From NCBI RefSeq assembly GCF_007991335.1, contig NZ_BJYD01000031.1, positions 1 through 55,291 on the forward strand: DNA of 55,291 bases. The letters run 5' to 3'. Positions 42,384 through 50,565 of the stretch are shown here, piece by piece; the first letter of the stretch is position 1, and each line of letters begins with the position of its first letter. A program made the translations under genes and the position numbers. Source of the DNA: Halobacillus faecis (GTDB taxonomy: Bacteria; Bacillota; Bacilli; Bacillales; Halobacillaceae). The notes beneath the pieces are model-generated. The model saw nothing but the letters and a program-made list of their open reading frames with translations, was not told the DNA's origin and did not search any database.

Positions 42384-44597
42384 ATGGAAACCATAAGAAG
42401 AAACACGTGCTGGCAAAAGAGAATTCAAGAATGGGAAGCAGCCTTTCCTCATTTGGATGTACAACGACTCATCGAAAAGTCTCCCAACCTCATGAATGAT
42501 AAACATGCATTTATCCTGGAGTGTCTTGCAGAAATTGACGAAACAAGCCCGGATTGGACGTATGTTGCGAGCCGCATCCACCTGGAAGACCTGTATGAAA
42601 AGTCCTCGTACAACCGATCCACATCTGCAGCTTATGAGGACTTCTACGGACTGATTGAAACATTGATTGAGAAGAACATCTACAGCAGGAAGCTCCTTAC
42701 ATACTACACAAAGAAAGAAATAGAAGAATTAGAGGAAGCTCTCGTCCCTCATCGCGATCAACTCTTCACCTATATAGGTTTGAAGACGTTAAGCGACCGC
42801 TATCTTGCGAAGAGCAAAGAGAAGAAAGTCTATGAACTTCCCCAAGAACGTTTCATGATCATTGCCATGGTGTTGATGGCGGAGGAAAAAACATCGAAGC
42901 GTCTTTCTCTCGTTAAAGAAGCGTATTGGGCGCTGAGTCATTTGTATATGACGGTCGCTACTCCTACACTGGCCAATGCTGGAAAACGGTATGGGCAGCT
43001 GAGCTCCTGCTTTATCGACACCATTGATGATTCCTTACAGTCCATCTATGACAGCAATACCGACATCGCCAATTTGAGTAAGCACGGAGGGGGAATCGGT
43101 GTTTACTTAGGTAAAATCAGAAGCCGCGGAAGTGACATCCGTGGATTCAAAGGCGTCTCATCAGGAATCCTCCCATGGATGAAACAGCTTAACAACACGG
43201 CCGTCAGCGTGGATCAACTTGGTCAGCGTCAGGGAGCTGTCGCTGTATATTTAGATGTATGGCATAAAGATATCTTCCCTTTCCTTGACAGCCGATTGAA
43301 TAACGGGGACGAACGTCAACGAACGCACGACCTTTTTACTGGGGTATCCATCCCGGACCTCTTTATGGAAGCGGTAGAAAACCGTGAGGACTGGTACTTG
43401 TTTGACCCTCATGAAGTCCGCATGGTTATGGGCTACTCTTTGGAAGATCATTTCGATGAAAAAAGGGGAACGGGCTCCTTCCGAGAGAAATATGCCGAAT
43501 GCATCGCTCATCCAGACCTGTCTAAAGAAAAAGTGCCGGCGATTGAAATCATGAAGCGCATCATGATCGGTCAGCTTGAAACAGGGACTCCGTACATGTT
43601 TTACCGAGATGAAGTCAATCGCATGAACCCGAACAACCACATAGGGATGGTTTATTGCAGCAATCTATGTACAGAGATCACCCAGAACCAAAAGCCGACC
43701 ACTCAGGATGAACAATATGTGGAAGACGGAAAAATCATTACCGTGAAGACACCAGGTGACTTTGTCGTTTGTAACCTGTCGAGCATTAATCTCGGTCGTG
43801 CCGTCACTGAAGGAGTCCTGAAGCGCTTGATTCCCATTCAAGTTCGCATGCTCGATAACGTGATTGACCGAAATACTATTCCCGTTTTACAAGCGCAGCT
43901 CACGAACCAATCTTACCGAGGCGTTGGACTCGGAACGTTCGGATGGGCCCACCTTCTGGCCAAGAAAAAGATCGACTGGGAATCTGAAGAAGCGCTCGAC
44001 TATACAAAGGAAGTGTATGAAGCCGTTGCCTATCTGGCCATTGAGGCAAGTTCTGATTTGGCTGTGGAAAAAGGGAGCTACCCTCTATTCGAAGGATCAG
44101 ATTGGCAAACAGGGGATTTCTTCATTAAACGAACGTTTGACCAAGAAGGCACATGGAACTGGAAAGCCTTGCAAGATAAGGTTTCCAAGAGTGGAATGAG
44201 AAATGGATATTTGATGGCCGTAGCACCGAACTCAAGCACCTCCCTCATTGCGGGAAGCACAGCCAGTATTGATCCGATCTTCAAAAAGTTTTATTCCGAA
44301 GAGAAGAAAGATTACAAGATTCCTGTCACCGCACCTGACTTAACCTATGAAACCTATGGATACTATCCATCCGCCTATGATGTCGACCAACACGCATCCA
44401 TCAGGCAGAACAGCATCAGACAAAAGTATATCGATCAATCCGTCTCATTTAACCTTTATGTAAGGAATAACATCCAGGCGAAAGAGCTCTTGGATTTGCA
44501 CTTATCCGCATGGAAAAGCGGATTGAAAACAACGTACTATACACGATCAACATCCAGCCAAGGAGAATTTGATGATTGTGAAGTTTGTTCATCTTAA
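42384..44597 (+). CDS. nrdE: Ribonucleoside-diphosphate reductase, alpha subunit (class I)
   Basis: This 737-residue catalytic subunit has the first redox cysteine in GQLSSCFIDT and the radical-site triad in YCSNLCTEI. The second redox cysteine is in VVCNLSSINL, the tyrosine pair in LKTTYYTRST, and the C-terminal thiol pair in DDCEVCSS. The N-terminal 80 residues lack a clear ATP-cone. It reduces ribonucleotides to deoxyribonucleotides with oxygen-dependent radical generation by the beta subunit. No nrdI is present. AAGGAG lies 9 bases before the ATG. Control by the upstream cobalamin riboswitch suggests that a B12-dependent (class II) reductase exists elsewhere. Confidence 0.93.
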   Translation: METIRRNTCWQKRIQEWEAAFPHLDVQRLIEKSPNLMNDKHAFILECLAEIDETSPDWTYVASRIHLEDLYEKSSYNRSTSAAYEDFYGLIETLIEKNIYSRKLLTYYTKKEIEELEEALVPHRDQLFTYIGLKTLSDRYLAKSKEKKVYELPQERFMIIAMVLMAEEKTSKRLSLVKEAYWALSHLYMTVATPTLANAGKRYGQLSSCFIDTIDDSLQSIYDSNTDIANLSKHGGGIGVYLGKIRSRGSDIRGFKGVSSGILPWMKQLNNTAVSVDQLGQRQGAVAVYLDVWHKDIFPFLDSRLNNGDERQRTHDLFTGVSIPDLFMEAVENREDWYLFDPHEVRMVMGYSLEDHFDEKRGTGSFREKYAECIAHPDLSKEKVPAIEIMKRIMIGQLETGTPYMFYRDEVNRMNPNNHIGMVYCSNLCTEITQNQKPTTQDEQYVEDGKIITVKTPGDFVVCNLSSINLGRAVTEGVLKRLIPIQVRMLDNVIDRNTIPVLQAQLTNQSYRGVGLGTFGWAHLLAKKKIDWESEEALDYTKEVYEAVAYLAIEASSDLAVEKGSYPLFEGSDWQTGDFFIKRTFDQEGTWNWKALQDKVSKSGMRNGYLMAVAPNSSTSLIAGSTASIDPIFKKFYSEEKKDYKIPVTAPDLTYETYGYYPSAYDVDQHASIRQNSIRQKYIDQSVSFNLYVRNNIQAKELLDLHLSAWKSGLKTTYYTRSTSSQGEFDDCEVCSS

Positions 44598-44613
44598 AAA
44601 GGAGGCACTCAAC

Positions 44614-45654
44614 ATGACAGCATCGATACAAAAAAGAAAACTCGTCGATTATGAAGCACCAAATGCCTCGACAGGTGTAATCAACGGAAAAAGTTCGAAT
44701 ATCTTAAATTGGGACGACACCCGCTATTCTTGGGCATACCCGATGTATAAGACCATGCTAGCAAATTTTTGGATCCCCAATGAAATCAACATGAGCAACG
44801 ACTTGAAGCAGTGGCCGGATCTTTCAGAGAAAGAACAAACGGCCTTCAAAAAAATTATTGGCCTGCTGGCATTTTTGGATTCCATACAGACCGATTATTC
44901 AGGAAAAGTCGCAGACTATTTGACCGACTCAAGTCTCTCTGCCTTGATGCAAGTGCTCGCCTTTCAGGAAGTTGTCCATAACCAATCTTACTCCTACGTT
45001 CTATCCACGCTCGTGGATCAAGCAGAACAGGAAAAGATTTTTGATTATTGGAAGCATGATGAAGTGATCAAAGAACGCAACACCTTTATTACCGATGGAT
45101 ATCAGGAATTCGCTGATAATCCTTCCTTGGACAGCTTTCTGAAGTCTATTGTTTATGATGTCGTTCTTGAAGGTCTCTTCTTCTATGCCGGTTTCGCTTT
45201 CTTCTATAACCTTGCGAGGAATCAGAAGATGGTCTCTACAAGTACGATGATCAACTACATTAACCGTGATGAACAAATCCATGTCAGCTTGTTCGGGCAT
45301 ATTTTTAACGAAACACTAAAAGAAAACCCGGAGTTGGATCATGAATCCTACCGGGCGTTTGTAACCGATACATTCCACCAAGCGGCTGAACTTGAAATCA
45401 AATGGGCAAACCACCTGATCGGCAACCAATTCCCAGGGATTCCAATTCAAGACCTTGAAGACTATATCCGTTATATCTCTAACAAACGATGCAGGCTCCT
45501 TGGAGCAGAAAAGCCATTCCCATCCTATAAAGAAAACCCCTTAAAATGGATCAGGGCTTACCAGGAAGTCGATGAAGGAAAGTCCGACTTTTTCGAACAA
45601 AAATCACGCCAGTACACCAAAGTATCCGAAACCAACGGCTTCGACGACCTGTAA
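44614..45654 (+). CDS. nrdF: Ribonucleoside-diphosphate reductase, beta subunit
   Basis: This 346-residue diiron radical subunit has metal ligands in FLDSIQTDY, FQEVVHNQSYSY (ExxH plus nearby tyrosine), EGLFFYAGFAFFY and NRDEQIHVSLFGH. A tyrosine sits at the radical position, so this is not a class Ic (Phe/Val) variant. The ATG at 44614 with AAGGAGG nine bases upstream is chosen over the 44569 frame, which overlaps nrdE. Spacing to nrdE is 16 bases; both are under the riboswitch. Confidence 0.93.
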   Translation: MTASIQKRKLVDYEAPNASTGVINGKSSNILNWDDTRYSWAYPMYKTMLANFWIPNEINMSNDLKQWPDLSEKEQTAFKKIIGLLAFLDSIQTDYSGKVADYLTDSSLSALMQVLAFQEVVHNQSYSYVLSTLVDQAEQEKIFDYWKHDEVIKERNTFITDGYQEFADNPSLDSFLKSIVYDVVLEGLFFYAGFAFFYNLARNQKMVSTSTMINYINRDEQIHVSLFGHIFNETLKENPELDHESYRAFVTDTFHQAAELEIKWANHLIGNQFPGIPIQDLEDYIRYISNKRCRLLGAEKPFPSYKENPLKWIRAYQEVDEGKSDFFEQKSRQYTKVSETNGFDDL

Positions 45655-45686
45655 CGGATCTATAGACCAAATATCACCGATCACCC

Positions 45687-45729
45687 GACCAGGTCATCCA
45701 TATTCTGGATGACCTGGTCTTCCTTTTTA
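45687..45729 (+). terminator. Terminator of the nrdEF operon
   Basis: GACCAGGTCATCCA/TGGATGACCTGGTC, 14-bp arms, 5-base loop, TTCCTTTTTATT tail. Confidence 0.9.
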
Positions 45730-45747
45730 TTCAAGAAAGCGCTTTTA

Positions 45748-45764
45748 TGTCAAGTTATCTGACA
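45748..45764 (+). promoter_or_regulatory. TnrA/GlnR box upstream of glnK-amtB
   Basis: TGTCAAGTTATCTGACA matches the nitrogen regulator consensus TGTNA-N7-TNACA exactly. Its centre is about 60 bases before the expected transcription start. Confidence 0.85.
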
Positions 45765-45781
45765 TATTATCAAAAAGTGTA

Positions 45782-45810
45782 TTGATTTTTCAGAATATTT
45801 ATTTTATAGT
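45782..45810 (+). promoter_or_regulatory. Sigma-A promoter of glnK-amtB
   Basis: TTGATT, 17 bases, TATAGT, located between the TnrA/GlnR box and the glnK ribosome site. Confidence 0.65.
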
Positions 45811-45875
45811 TAGGTTTAATTACTTACTCAATATGTAAGGAAACCTAACACATTGGTAAAAGGAGGACTATAGTC

Positions 45876-46217
45876 ATGAAAAAGGTGGAGGCAATCATCC
45901 GTCCTGAAGCATTTCAGGAATTGAGGCAGAGCCTTGACGAGCTAGGCGTGAAAGGACTGACGGTGTCCGAAGTGGCCGGATGTGGTCAACAGAAAGGTCA
46001 GGAAGGAATTTTCAGGGGAAGTCGTTTTGAAATTAAGCTCTATCCAAAGGTAAAGGTAGAAATGGTCGTGGAGAACAGTGAGTTAGGATCAGTGGTTGAC
46101 GTCATTATCAATACATGCGCTACAAATGAAGTCGGGGACGGAAAGATCTTCGTTTCTACGATTGATGAAGTGTTCCGCATCCGCACAGGAGAAACTGGCA
46201 AACAAGCACTAATCTAA
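45876..46217 (+). CDS. glnK: PII nitrogen regulatory protein
   Basis: This 113-residue PII trimer subunit has KKVEAIIRPEAFQELRQSL, the VGDGKIFVSTIDEVFRIRTGE signature and a T-loop reading GQEGIFRGSRFEIKLYPKVK. Phe replaces the Tyr51 that is uridylylated in enterobacteria, as expected for Bacillus-type PII proteins. It should bind ATP/ADP and 2-oxoglutarate and gate the AmtB channel encoded next, 29 bases downstream. AAAGGAGGA precedes the ATG. Confidence 0.93.
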   Translation: MKKVEAIIRPEAFQELRQSLDELGVKGLTVSEVAGCGQQKGQEGIFRGSRFEIKLYPKVKVEMVVENSELGSVVDVIINTCATNEVGDGKIFVSTIDEVFRIRTGETGKQALI

Positions 46218-46246
46218 TACTTTATTTCGAAAGGAAGAATTCATTT

Positions 46247-47650
46247 ATGAGAAAAGTCGTTCCTTTGTTCTTATTCGCTCTCCTAGGATTCCCAGTTGTT
46301 GCGAGCGCTGAAACCGCAATATCTGCAGAAGCTGTTCTGCAATCTGTCGACATGGTCTGGGTCATGATTGCCGCTTTCTTAGTATTCTTCATGCACGCAG
46401 GGTTCGCTATGGTCGAATCCGGATTCACTCGTTCGAAAAATGCACTGAACATCTTAATGAAGAACTTCATGACGATGTCCATCGCTGCCGTCCTTTATTT
46501 TGTCGTCGGGTACGGCATTATGTTTGGTACTTCTGGCGGGGGCATCATCGGAATTGATGGCTTCCTCTTAAGCGGCCAAGAAGACCAAATCGGGTTCTTC
46601 GTGTTCCAAGCAGTGTTCGCAGCCACGTGTGCAACGATCATATCCGGGGCCGTTGCTGAACGTATGAAACTCGGCTCTTATCTTCTCCTTACTGTTGTTA
46701 TGACAGGTTTCATTTATCCAGTCGTTGGTCACTGGGTTTGGGGTGGAGGATGGCTTTCCGAGCTTGGATTTGTTGATTTTGCCGGTTCAACTGTCGTCCA
46801 CTTAACAGGTGCGCTCGGCGCTATTGTCACAGTCATGTTCTTAGGCCCCCGCCTCGGTAAATACAGTGGTAAGAAAGTGAATGTTATCCCAGGGCACAAC
46901 ATTCCTTTAGGTGCACTTGGTGTCTTCATTTTATGGTTCGGCTGGTTCGGATTTAACGGCGGAAGTACGCTTGCCGCTGACCCATCTCTTGTTCCTTCTG
47001 TTATCGCAACAACTCTATTATCTGCATCAGCAGGAATTATAAGCTCTGCCTTTTATTCTTACGCTAAGTTCAAACGCATTGACGCTTCCCTTACATTGAA
47101 TGGCGCTCTTGCAGGCTTAGTGGGGATCACCGCAGGAACAGCCAACGTTTCCTTAGTTGGTGCACTAGCCATCGGTTTGATCGCAGGTATCATTTTAGTA
47201 GAAGCTGTTCAGTTTCTTGATCGAGTTGTTCGCATTGATGATCCTGTCGGTGCTATCGCTGTTCATGGAATTTGCGGCATCTGGGGCACGATCGCTGTCG
47301 GACTTTTCGCTGTCGAAGGTGGTCTCTTCTACGGTGGTGGTGCAAGCCTTCTAGGCATTCAGGCGATCGGGGTCTTATCTGTCATTGCCTGGACGATGCT
47401 GACCACAGCAGTCGTTGTCTTTATTGTCAAAAGCACTGTCGGCATCCGAGTTTCTAGACAAGAAGAAATATCCGGCCTTGATTTCTCCGAGCATGGATCT
47501 CAAGCTTACGAAACAAGCCGTGGAATTTTCAATGAGAACATCAACCCAAGTACAGGTGGCGATTTCGGAGTCGGTTTGCTCCACCGCCTAGACGGTTTGA
47601 ATTCTGATTCTGAAACAAAAACACCTACCGAAACGAAGACAGCGCAATAA
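46247..47650 (+). CDS. amtB: Ammonium transporter (Amt family)
   Basis: This 467-residue channel protein has a cleavable-looking N-terminal segment (MRKVVPLFLFALLGFPVVAS), 11 membrane helices, and the twin pore histidines in VVHLTGALGAIV and AVHGICGIWG. The FLGPRLGKY signature is also present. The cytoplasmic tail is long (about 60 residues) and ends in a Thr/Lys/Glu-rich stretch. In B. subtilis the gene order is nrgA (amt)-nrgB (PII); here PII comes first. Nitrogen-limited activation by TnrA/GlnR is expected. Confidence 0.94.
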   Translation: MRKVVPLFLFALLGFPVVASAETAISAEAVLQSVDMVWVMIAAFLVFFMHAGFAMVESGFTRSKNALNILMKNFMTMSIAAVLYFVVGYGIMFGTSGGGIIGIDGFLLSGQEDQIGFFVFQAVFAATCATIISGAVAERMKLGSYLLLTVVMTGFIYPVVGHWVWGGGWLSELGFVDFAGSTVVHLTGALGAIVTVMFLGPRLGKYSGKKVNVIPGHNIPLGALGVFILWFGWFGFNGGSTLAADPSLVPSVIATTLLSASAGIISSAFYSYAKFKRIDASLTLNGALAGLVGITAGTANVSLVGALAIGLIAGIILVEAVQFLDRVVRIDDPVGAIAVHGICGIWGTIAVGLFAVEGGLFYGGGASLLGIQAIGVLSVIAWTMLTTAVVVFIVKSTVGIRVSRQEEISGLDFSEHGSQAYETSRGIFNENINPSTGGDFGVGLLHRLDGLNSDSETKTPTETKTAQ

Positions 47651-47706
47651 AATATCATTCGTGGATTCACCTTGGTTCCCCCTATTAACCCAAGGTCAAT
47701 CATATA

Positions 47707-47748
47707 AAAAAACTCCGGCTTACCCGAGATGGTAAGCCGGAGTTTTTT
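47707..47748 (+). terminator. Terminator of glnK-amtB
   Basis: AAAAAACTCCGGCTTACC/GGTAAGCCGGAGTTTTTT, 18-bp arms, 6-base loop. A smaller hairpin (ACCTTGG/CCAAGGT, 47669-47697) precedes it. Confidence 0.92.
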
Positions 47749-47871
47749 AGTTCCTTCTGTCTATTTTACGAACACACGTTCTTATTTTTCGCAAAATATG
47801 GTATCCTTATAGATAGATACCGTTCTCTATTTAAAGAAAAAGATTATGATAGAAAGGGTGTGAGGCCATCG

Positions 47872-47967
47872 ATGAGCACATATGAATCTCTTATGATCAT
47901 GTTCGCGTTTGGAACGTTCATCATTACGCTCCTTGCGCTCATCATAAAAATGAACAATAAAAAATAG
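47872..47967 (+). CDS. Putative holin-like type I toxin
   Basis: This 31-residue single-helix peptide begins MSTYESLMIMFAFGTFIITL and ends KMNNKK. It matches the small putative holin-like toxin family (PF16935) seen in type I toxin-antitoxin loci of Firmicutes: polar start with Tyr-Glu, one membrane helix and a basic tail. GTGAGG lies 6 bases before the ATG. The 3' untranslated region ends in a strong stem with T residues, and an antisense promoter faces it. Confidence 0.75.
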   Translation: MSTYESLMIMFAFGTFIITLLALIIKMNNKK

Positions 47968-48044
47968 ACCTCCACACGTAGTGAAGGCCAGAATCCATGA
48001 TATGCGAACGGTATCCTGGCGACAGTTGCAGCTGTCGCCGTTTC
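47960..48044 (-). ncRNA. Predicted antisense RNA of the holin-like toxin
   Basis: An extended -10 box TGCTATAAT on the minus strand (48046-48054) would start an RNA near 48040. That RNA runs across the toxin 3' region and could end at the imperfect stem GGCCT/AGGTC (47967-47989), followed by TATTTTTTATT. The -35 (TTCAGT) is weak. The length, about 80 bases, fits known type I antitoxins. Confidence 0.4.
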
Positions 48045-48050
48045 ACTTTT
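48018..48050 (+). terminator. Terminator of the toxin mRNA
   Basis: GGCGACAG/CTGTCGCC stem with a 6-base loop, then GTTTCACTTTTATT. Confidence 0.7.
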
Positions 48051-48154
48051 ATTATAGCATAAATCCATAATAACTGAAGAGGAAGCTTCCGGTATTCTGC
48101 TGTTCAAGGATCGACAGGAAGATCCAAGTTCCACGTGAAACATTTCCCAGCAAG

Positions 48155-49108
48155 CTAATCGCTCTCAGGTACCATTCGGCGGGGCTTACTTACACCCCTC
48201 CATGCAAAAACAATCAACCACGAAAAGAGCAATGCAGAAAAGAATCCATACGGTGGAATGGTCGCAAGCATCCCTACACTACTCAAACGACCGATACTCA
48301 TTCCCTTCCACAACGCACTGCCAACGATACTGAACCCCATAAGGCTCGTCAAAATCAATGCCGTCTGTACCCATGGCTTAAACTCAACCGATAACCAGAA
48401 CCACCATAAGCACATCCAAACAAGTAAAAATGAAAAGATGACGACAGAAAGAATGATTGCTTCCGTTCCATACAAGAGACTGAAGAAACCAATTACGGGA
48501 CTGATGAGAACCATAATAACTAAAAAACGGTAAGGTTTATCGACTTGCTTTTTCGACTTAACCTCCATCTCTTTTCGGTACCGACCAAAGAACCCGGTGA
48601 TCACGGCCAATAAAAAAACAACTCCGTGAAAAAACAACGCCAAAACAATCCATTCCCGTGTCGAAAATGAGCCAAAATTTTTTATAGGTAGGCGGGAGAA
48701 GAAGAGGAAAAGACCGGCGAAGGCTAAATATAGAAAACCGGCATCGATACTTAACTCTTCCACCCTCGTCCCTTGACGCAATCGAAAACGCCAGACACCT
48801 CCCACTGCCACGGATAATGTATAAATGAACCAAATGAACCCCCATGCGGCTGCTTCCCAACTCGCCTCCATGGATAAAGACAAGACCCCTGATATAGAAA
48901 ATGGGAGCAGGCATACCAGACACTGCCACAACCAATGTCCCGCTCGATCTTCCCGAAAATCTTTGACTGCTTCTTCAAGTAAAAGTGGAACAAGAACAAA
49001 TAAACTGAAACCTATCGAAAATTCCAGCCATTCGATGGAAAAGGAAATTTTCCATATCAGCCATAAGAAAAATCCCGCAACAGCAAGCCAACGCCCAGGT
49101 CTTTGCAT
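48155..49108 (-). CDS. Polytopic membrane protein, possibly YndJ-like
   Basis: This 317-residue, very hydrophobic protein has about nine predicted helices rich in Trp and Phe, and a basic loop RYRKEMEVKSKKQVDKPYR in the middle. I do not recognise a catalytic motif. Placement in the YndJ-like group rests on overall character and the C-terminal ATIPPYGFFSALLFSW only and is weak. GGAGGGG lies about 10 bases before the ATG. Single gene, divergent from the ECF sigma gene. Confidence 0.7.
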   Translation of the reverse strand: MQRPGRWLAVAGFFLWLIWKISFSIEWLEFSIGFSLFVLVPLLLEEAVKDFREDRAGHWLWQCLVCLLPFSISGVLSLSMEASWEAAAWGFIWFIYTLSVAVGGVWRFRLRQGTRVEELSIDAGFLYLAFAGLFLFFSRLPIKNFGSFSTREWIVLALFFHGVVFLLAVITGFFGRYRKEMEVKSKKQVDKPYRFLVIMVLISPVIGFFSLLYGTEAIILSVVIFSFLLVWMCLWWFWLSVEFKPWVQTALILTSLMGFSIVGSALWKGMSIGRLSSVGMLATIPPYGFFSALLFSWLIVFAWRGVSKPRRMVPESD

Positions 49109-49279
49109 TCCATACCCCTCCGATAATCATAGAGGACCGCATCCATCCACGACCCTCCCTCTTTTTTAAAAAAGGAAAACGGTGATTTCTATCGAATACA
49201 TAGATATGCTCATAAGAAATAAAACAAATTAAAAACTTATTCTCGGGGAGTGTCGTCTAAACAGATGAGGTGGGAAAAA

Positions 49280-49846
49280 TTGATACGCAACCAACGCTCA
49301 CAATCTACATATGAACCCGAAGAACATGGTGAGGAACAGCTGGAAGAGTGGATTCAAGAATACGGCCATGATTTAAAATGGCTCGCTTATTCGTATGTAA
49401 AAGATTATGCGATAGCTGAAGATATTACTCAAGAAACGTTTATTAAAGCATACCAGAAATATGCCAGTTTCAAAAAAGAATCTACGATAAAAACATGGTT
49501 ATATAAAATTACCATTAACTTGTGTAAAGACCATTTAAAAAGCTCATACATGAAAAGAGTCGTTAAGAAAGGTACGGAACTATTTCGTTCCATTCCTTCA
49601 ACAAAGGAGACACCGGAAGAATTCGTGCTGCAGCAAGATGAAGATGAGACCCTGCTCGCTCATGTGCTGAAGCTTGAAGATAAATACAGAGAAATCATCA
49701 TTTTATATTACTTTGAAGAGTTCGACATCAATGAATTGGCGAATATGCTGAACACAAGTCCGAACACAGTGAAAACTCGTTTAAGACGCGCACGTCAACT
49801 ACTGCAAGAAAGGTTAACATCGGAAGGGAGTTCCCAGAGTGAGTGA
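49280..49846 (+). CDS. ECF-type RNA polymerase sigma factor
   Basis: This protein of about 188 residues has sigma region 2 (AYSYVKDYAIAEDITQETFIKAYQ, then TIKTWLYKITINLCKDHL) and region 4 (LEDKYREIIILYYFEEF, MLNTSPNTVKTRLRRARQ). Start is uncertain: TTG 49280 has GAGGTGG seven bases upstream. ATG 49265 and GTG 49250 extend the frame but have poorer ribosome sites. It overlaps the following putative anti-sigma gene by 8 bases, the usual arrangement. Confidence 0.9.
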   Translation: MIRNQRSQSTYEPEEHGEEQLEEWIQEYGHDLKWLAYSYVKDYAIAEDITQETFIKAYQKYASFKKESTIKTWLYKITINLCKDHLKSSYMKRVVKKGTELFRSIPSTKETPEEFVLQQDEDETLLAHVLKLEDKYREIIILYYFEEFDINELANMLNTSPNTVKTRLRRARQLLQERLTSEGSSQSE

Positions 49847-50486
49847 TTTGATTGATCGTAAATTAAAAAAAATGGACCAGAACGTGAAATATGACCAGGT
49901 TCCATTTGATGAAAGACATATGAAGAAGATGGTCATGAAATCTTCCCACATAAAGAAACAAAAGAAATCACACGCGGGCAGGAAGTCCCTCCTCATCCCA
50001 ACAGCAACCCTCCTCCTGTTTACAGGATGGCAACTCTCACAAAACCACCAGTCACCAGAAACAGCAGGTTTGCTGATGACTAAAGACACCGTACCTGAGC
50101 TGAAGACAGCAGCTGTAGAGCCACCTTCCACATTTGTTAAAGCCGATAATTCACAGAAGCACAAAACATCGATGATGGTCAGGGAAACGTACGTCATTCA
50201 TGAGGATGAGCAGTTTTTCCAAACGGCAAAAAGAGTCTCACCCAAGGAGCTCGGAGAAGTCATCGGAACCATCAACCACAAAACTCCAGGCGAAGATTCT
50301 GACGCATTGGAGAGTGTGACCGCTTTTCTCCCTGAAACGAAAATTTACAGAATCAAAGGAGATGACGATGAAAATCGAATCGCCATCCGTAGCTGGAGAA
50401 GCACAGGCTTAGGAGCCGCAACCGCGAGTACACAGGGCTACTTTGTTTTTGAAAAGGTTCAGATGAACCAAAATGGAGACAGTTAA
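49839..50486 (+). CDS. Putative anti-sigma factor, single-pass membrane protein
   Basis: This 215-residue protein has a basic cytoplasmic N-terminus of about 50 residues, one membrane helix (LLIPTATLLLFTGWQL) and an extracellular domain of about 145 residues. No zinc-binding HxxxCxxC anti-sigma motif is seen, so the assignment rests on topology and coupling to the ECF sigma gene. The GTG start lies within the sigma gene, with GGAAGGGAG upstream. The extracellular part resembles no family known to me and may be the signal-sensing region. Confidence 0.65.
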   Translation: MSDLIDRKLKKMDQNVKYDQVPFDERHMKKMVMKSSHIKKQKKSHAGRKSLLIPTATLLLFTGWQLSQNHQSPETAGLLMTKDTVPELKTAAVEPPSTFVKADNSQKHKTSMMVRETYVIHEDEQFFQTAKRVSPKELGEVIGTINHKTPGEDSDALESVTAFLPETKIYRIKGDDDENRIAIRSWRSTGLGAATASTQGYFVFEKVQMNQNGDS

Positions 50487-50496
50487 CTCCTTAGAC

Positions 50497-50532
50497 GGAG
50501 AACCACCTCTCATGGTGGATCTCCTTTTTATT
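50497..50532 (+). terminator. Terminator of the sigma/anti-sigma operon
   Basis: GGAGA-ACCACC pairs with GGTGGA-TCTCC, followed by TTTTTATTT. Confidence 0.85.
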
Positions 50533-50565
50533 TAAAAAATATGTCCGCTGAAGGTAACCATAGCA

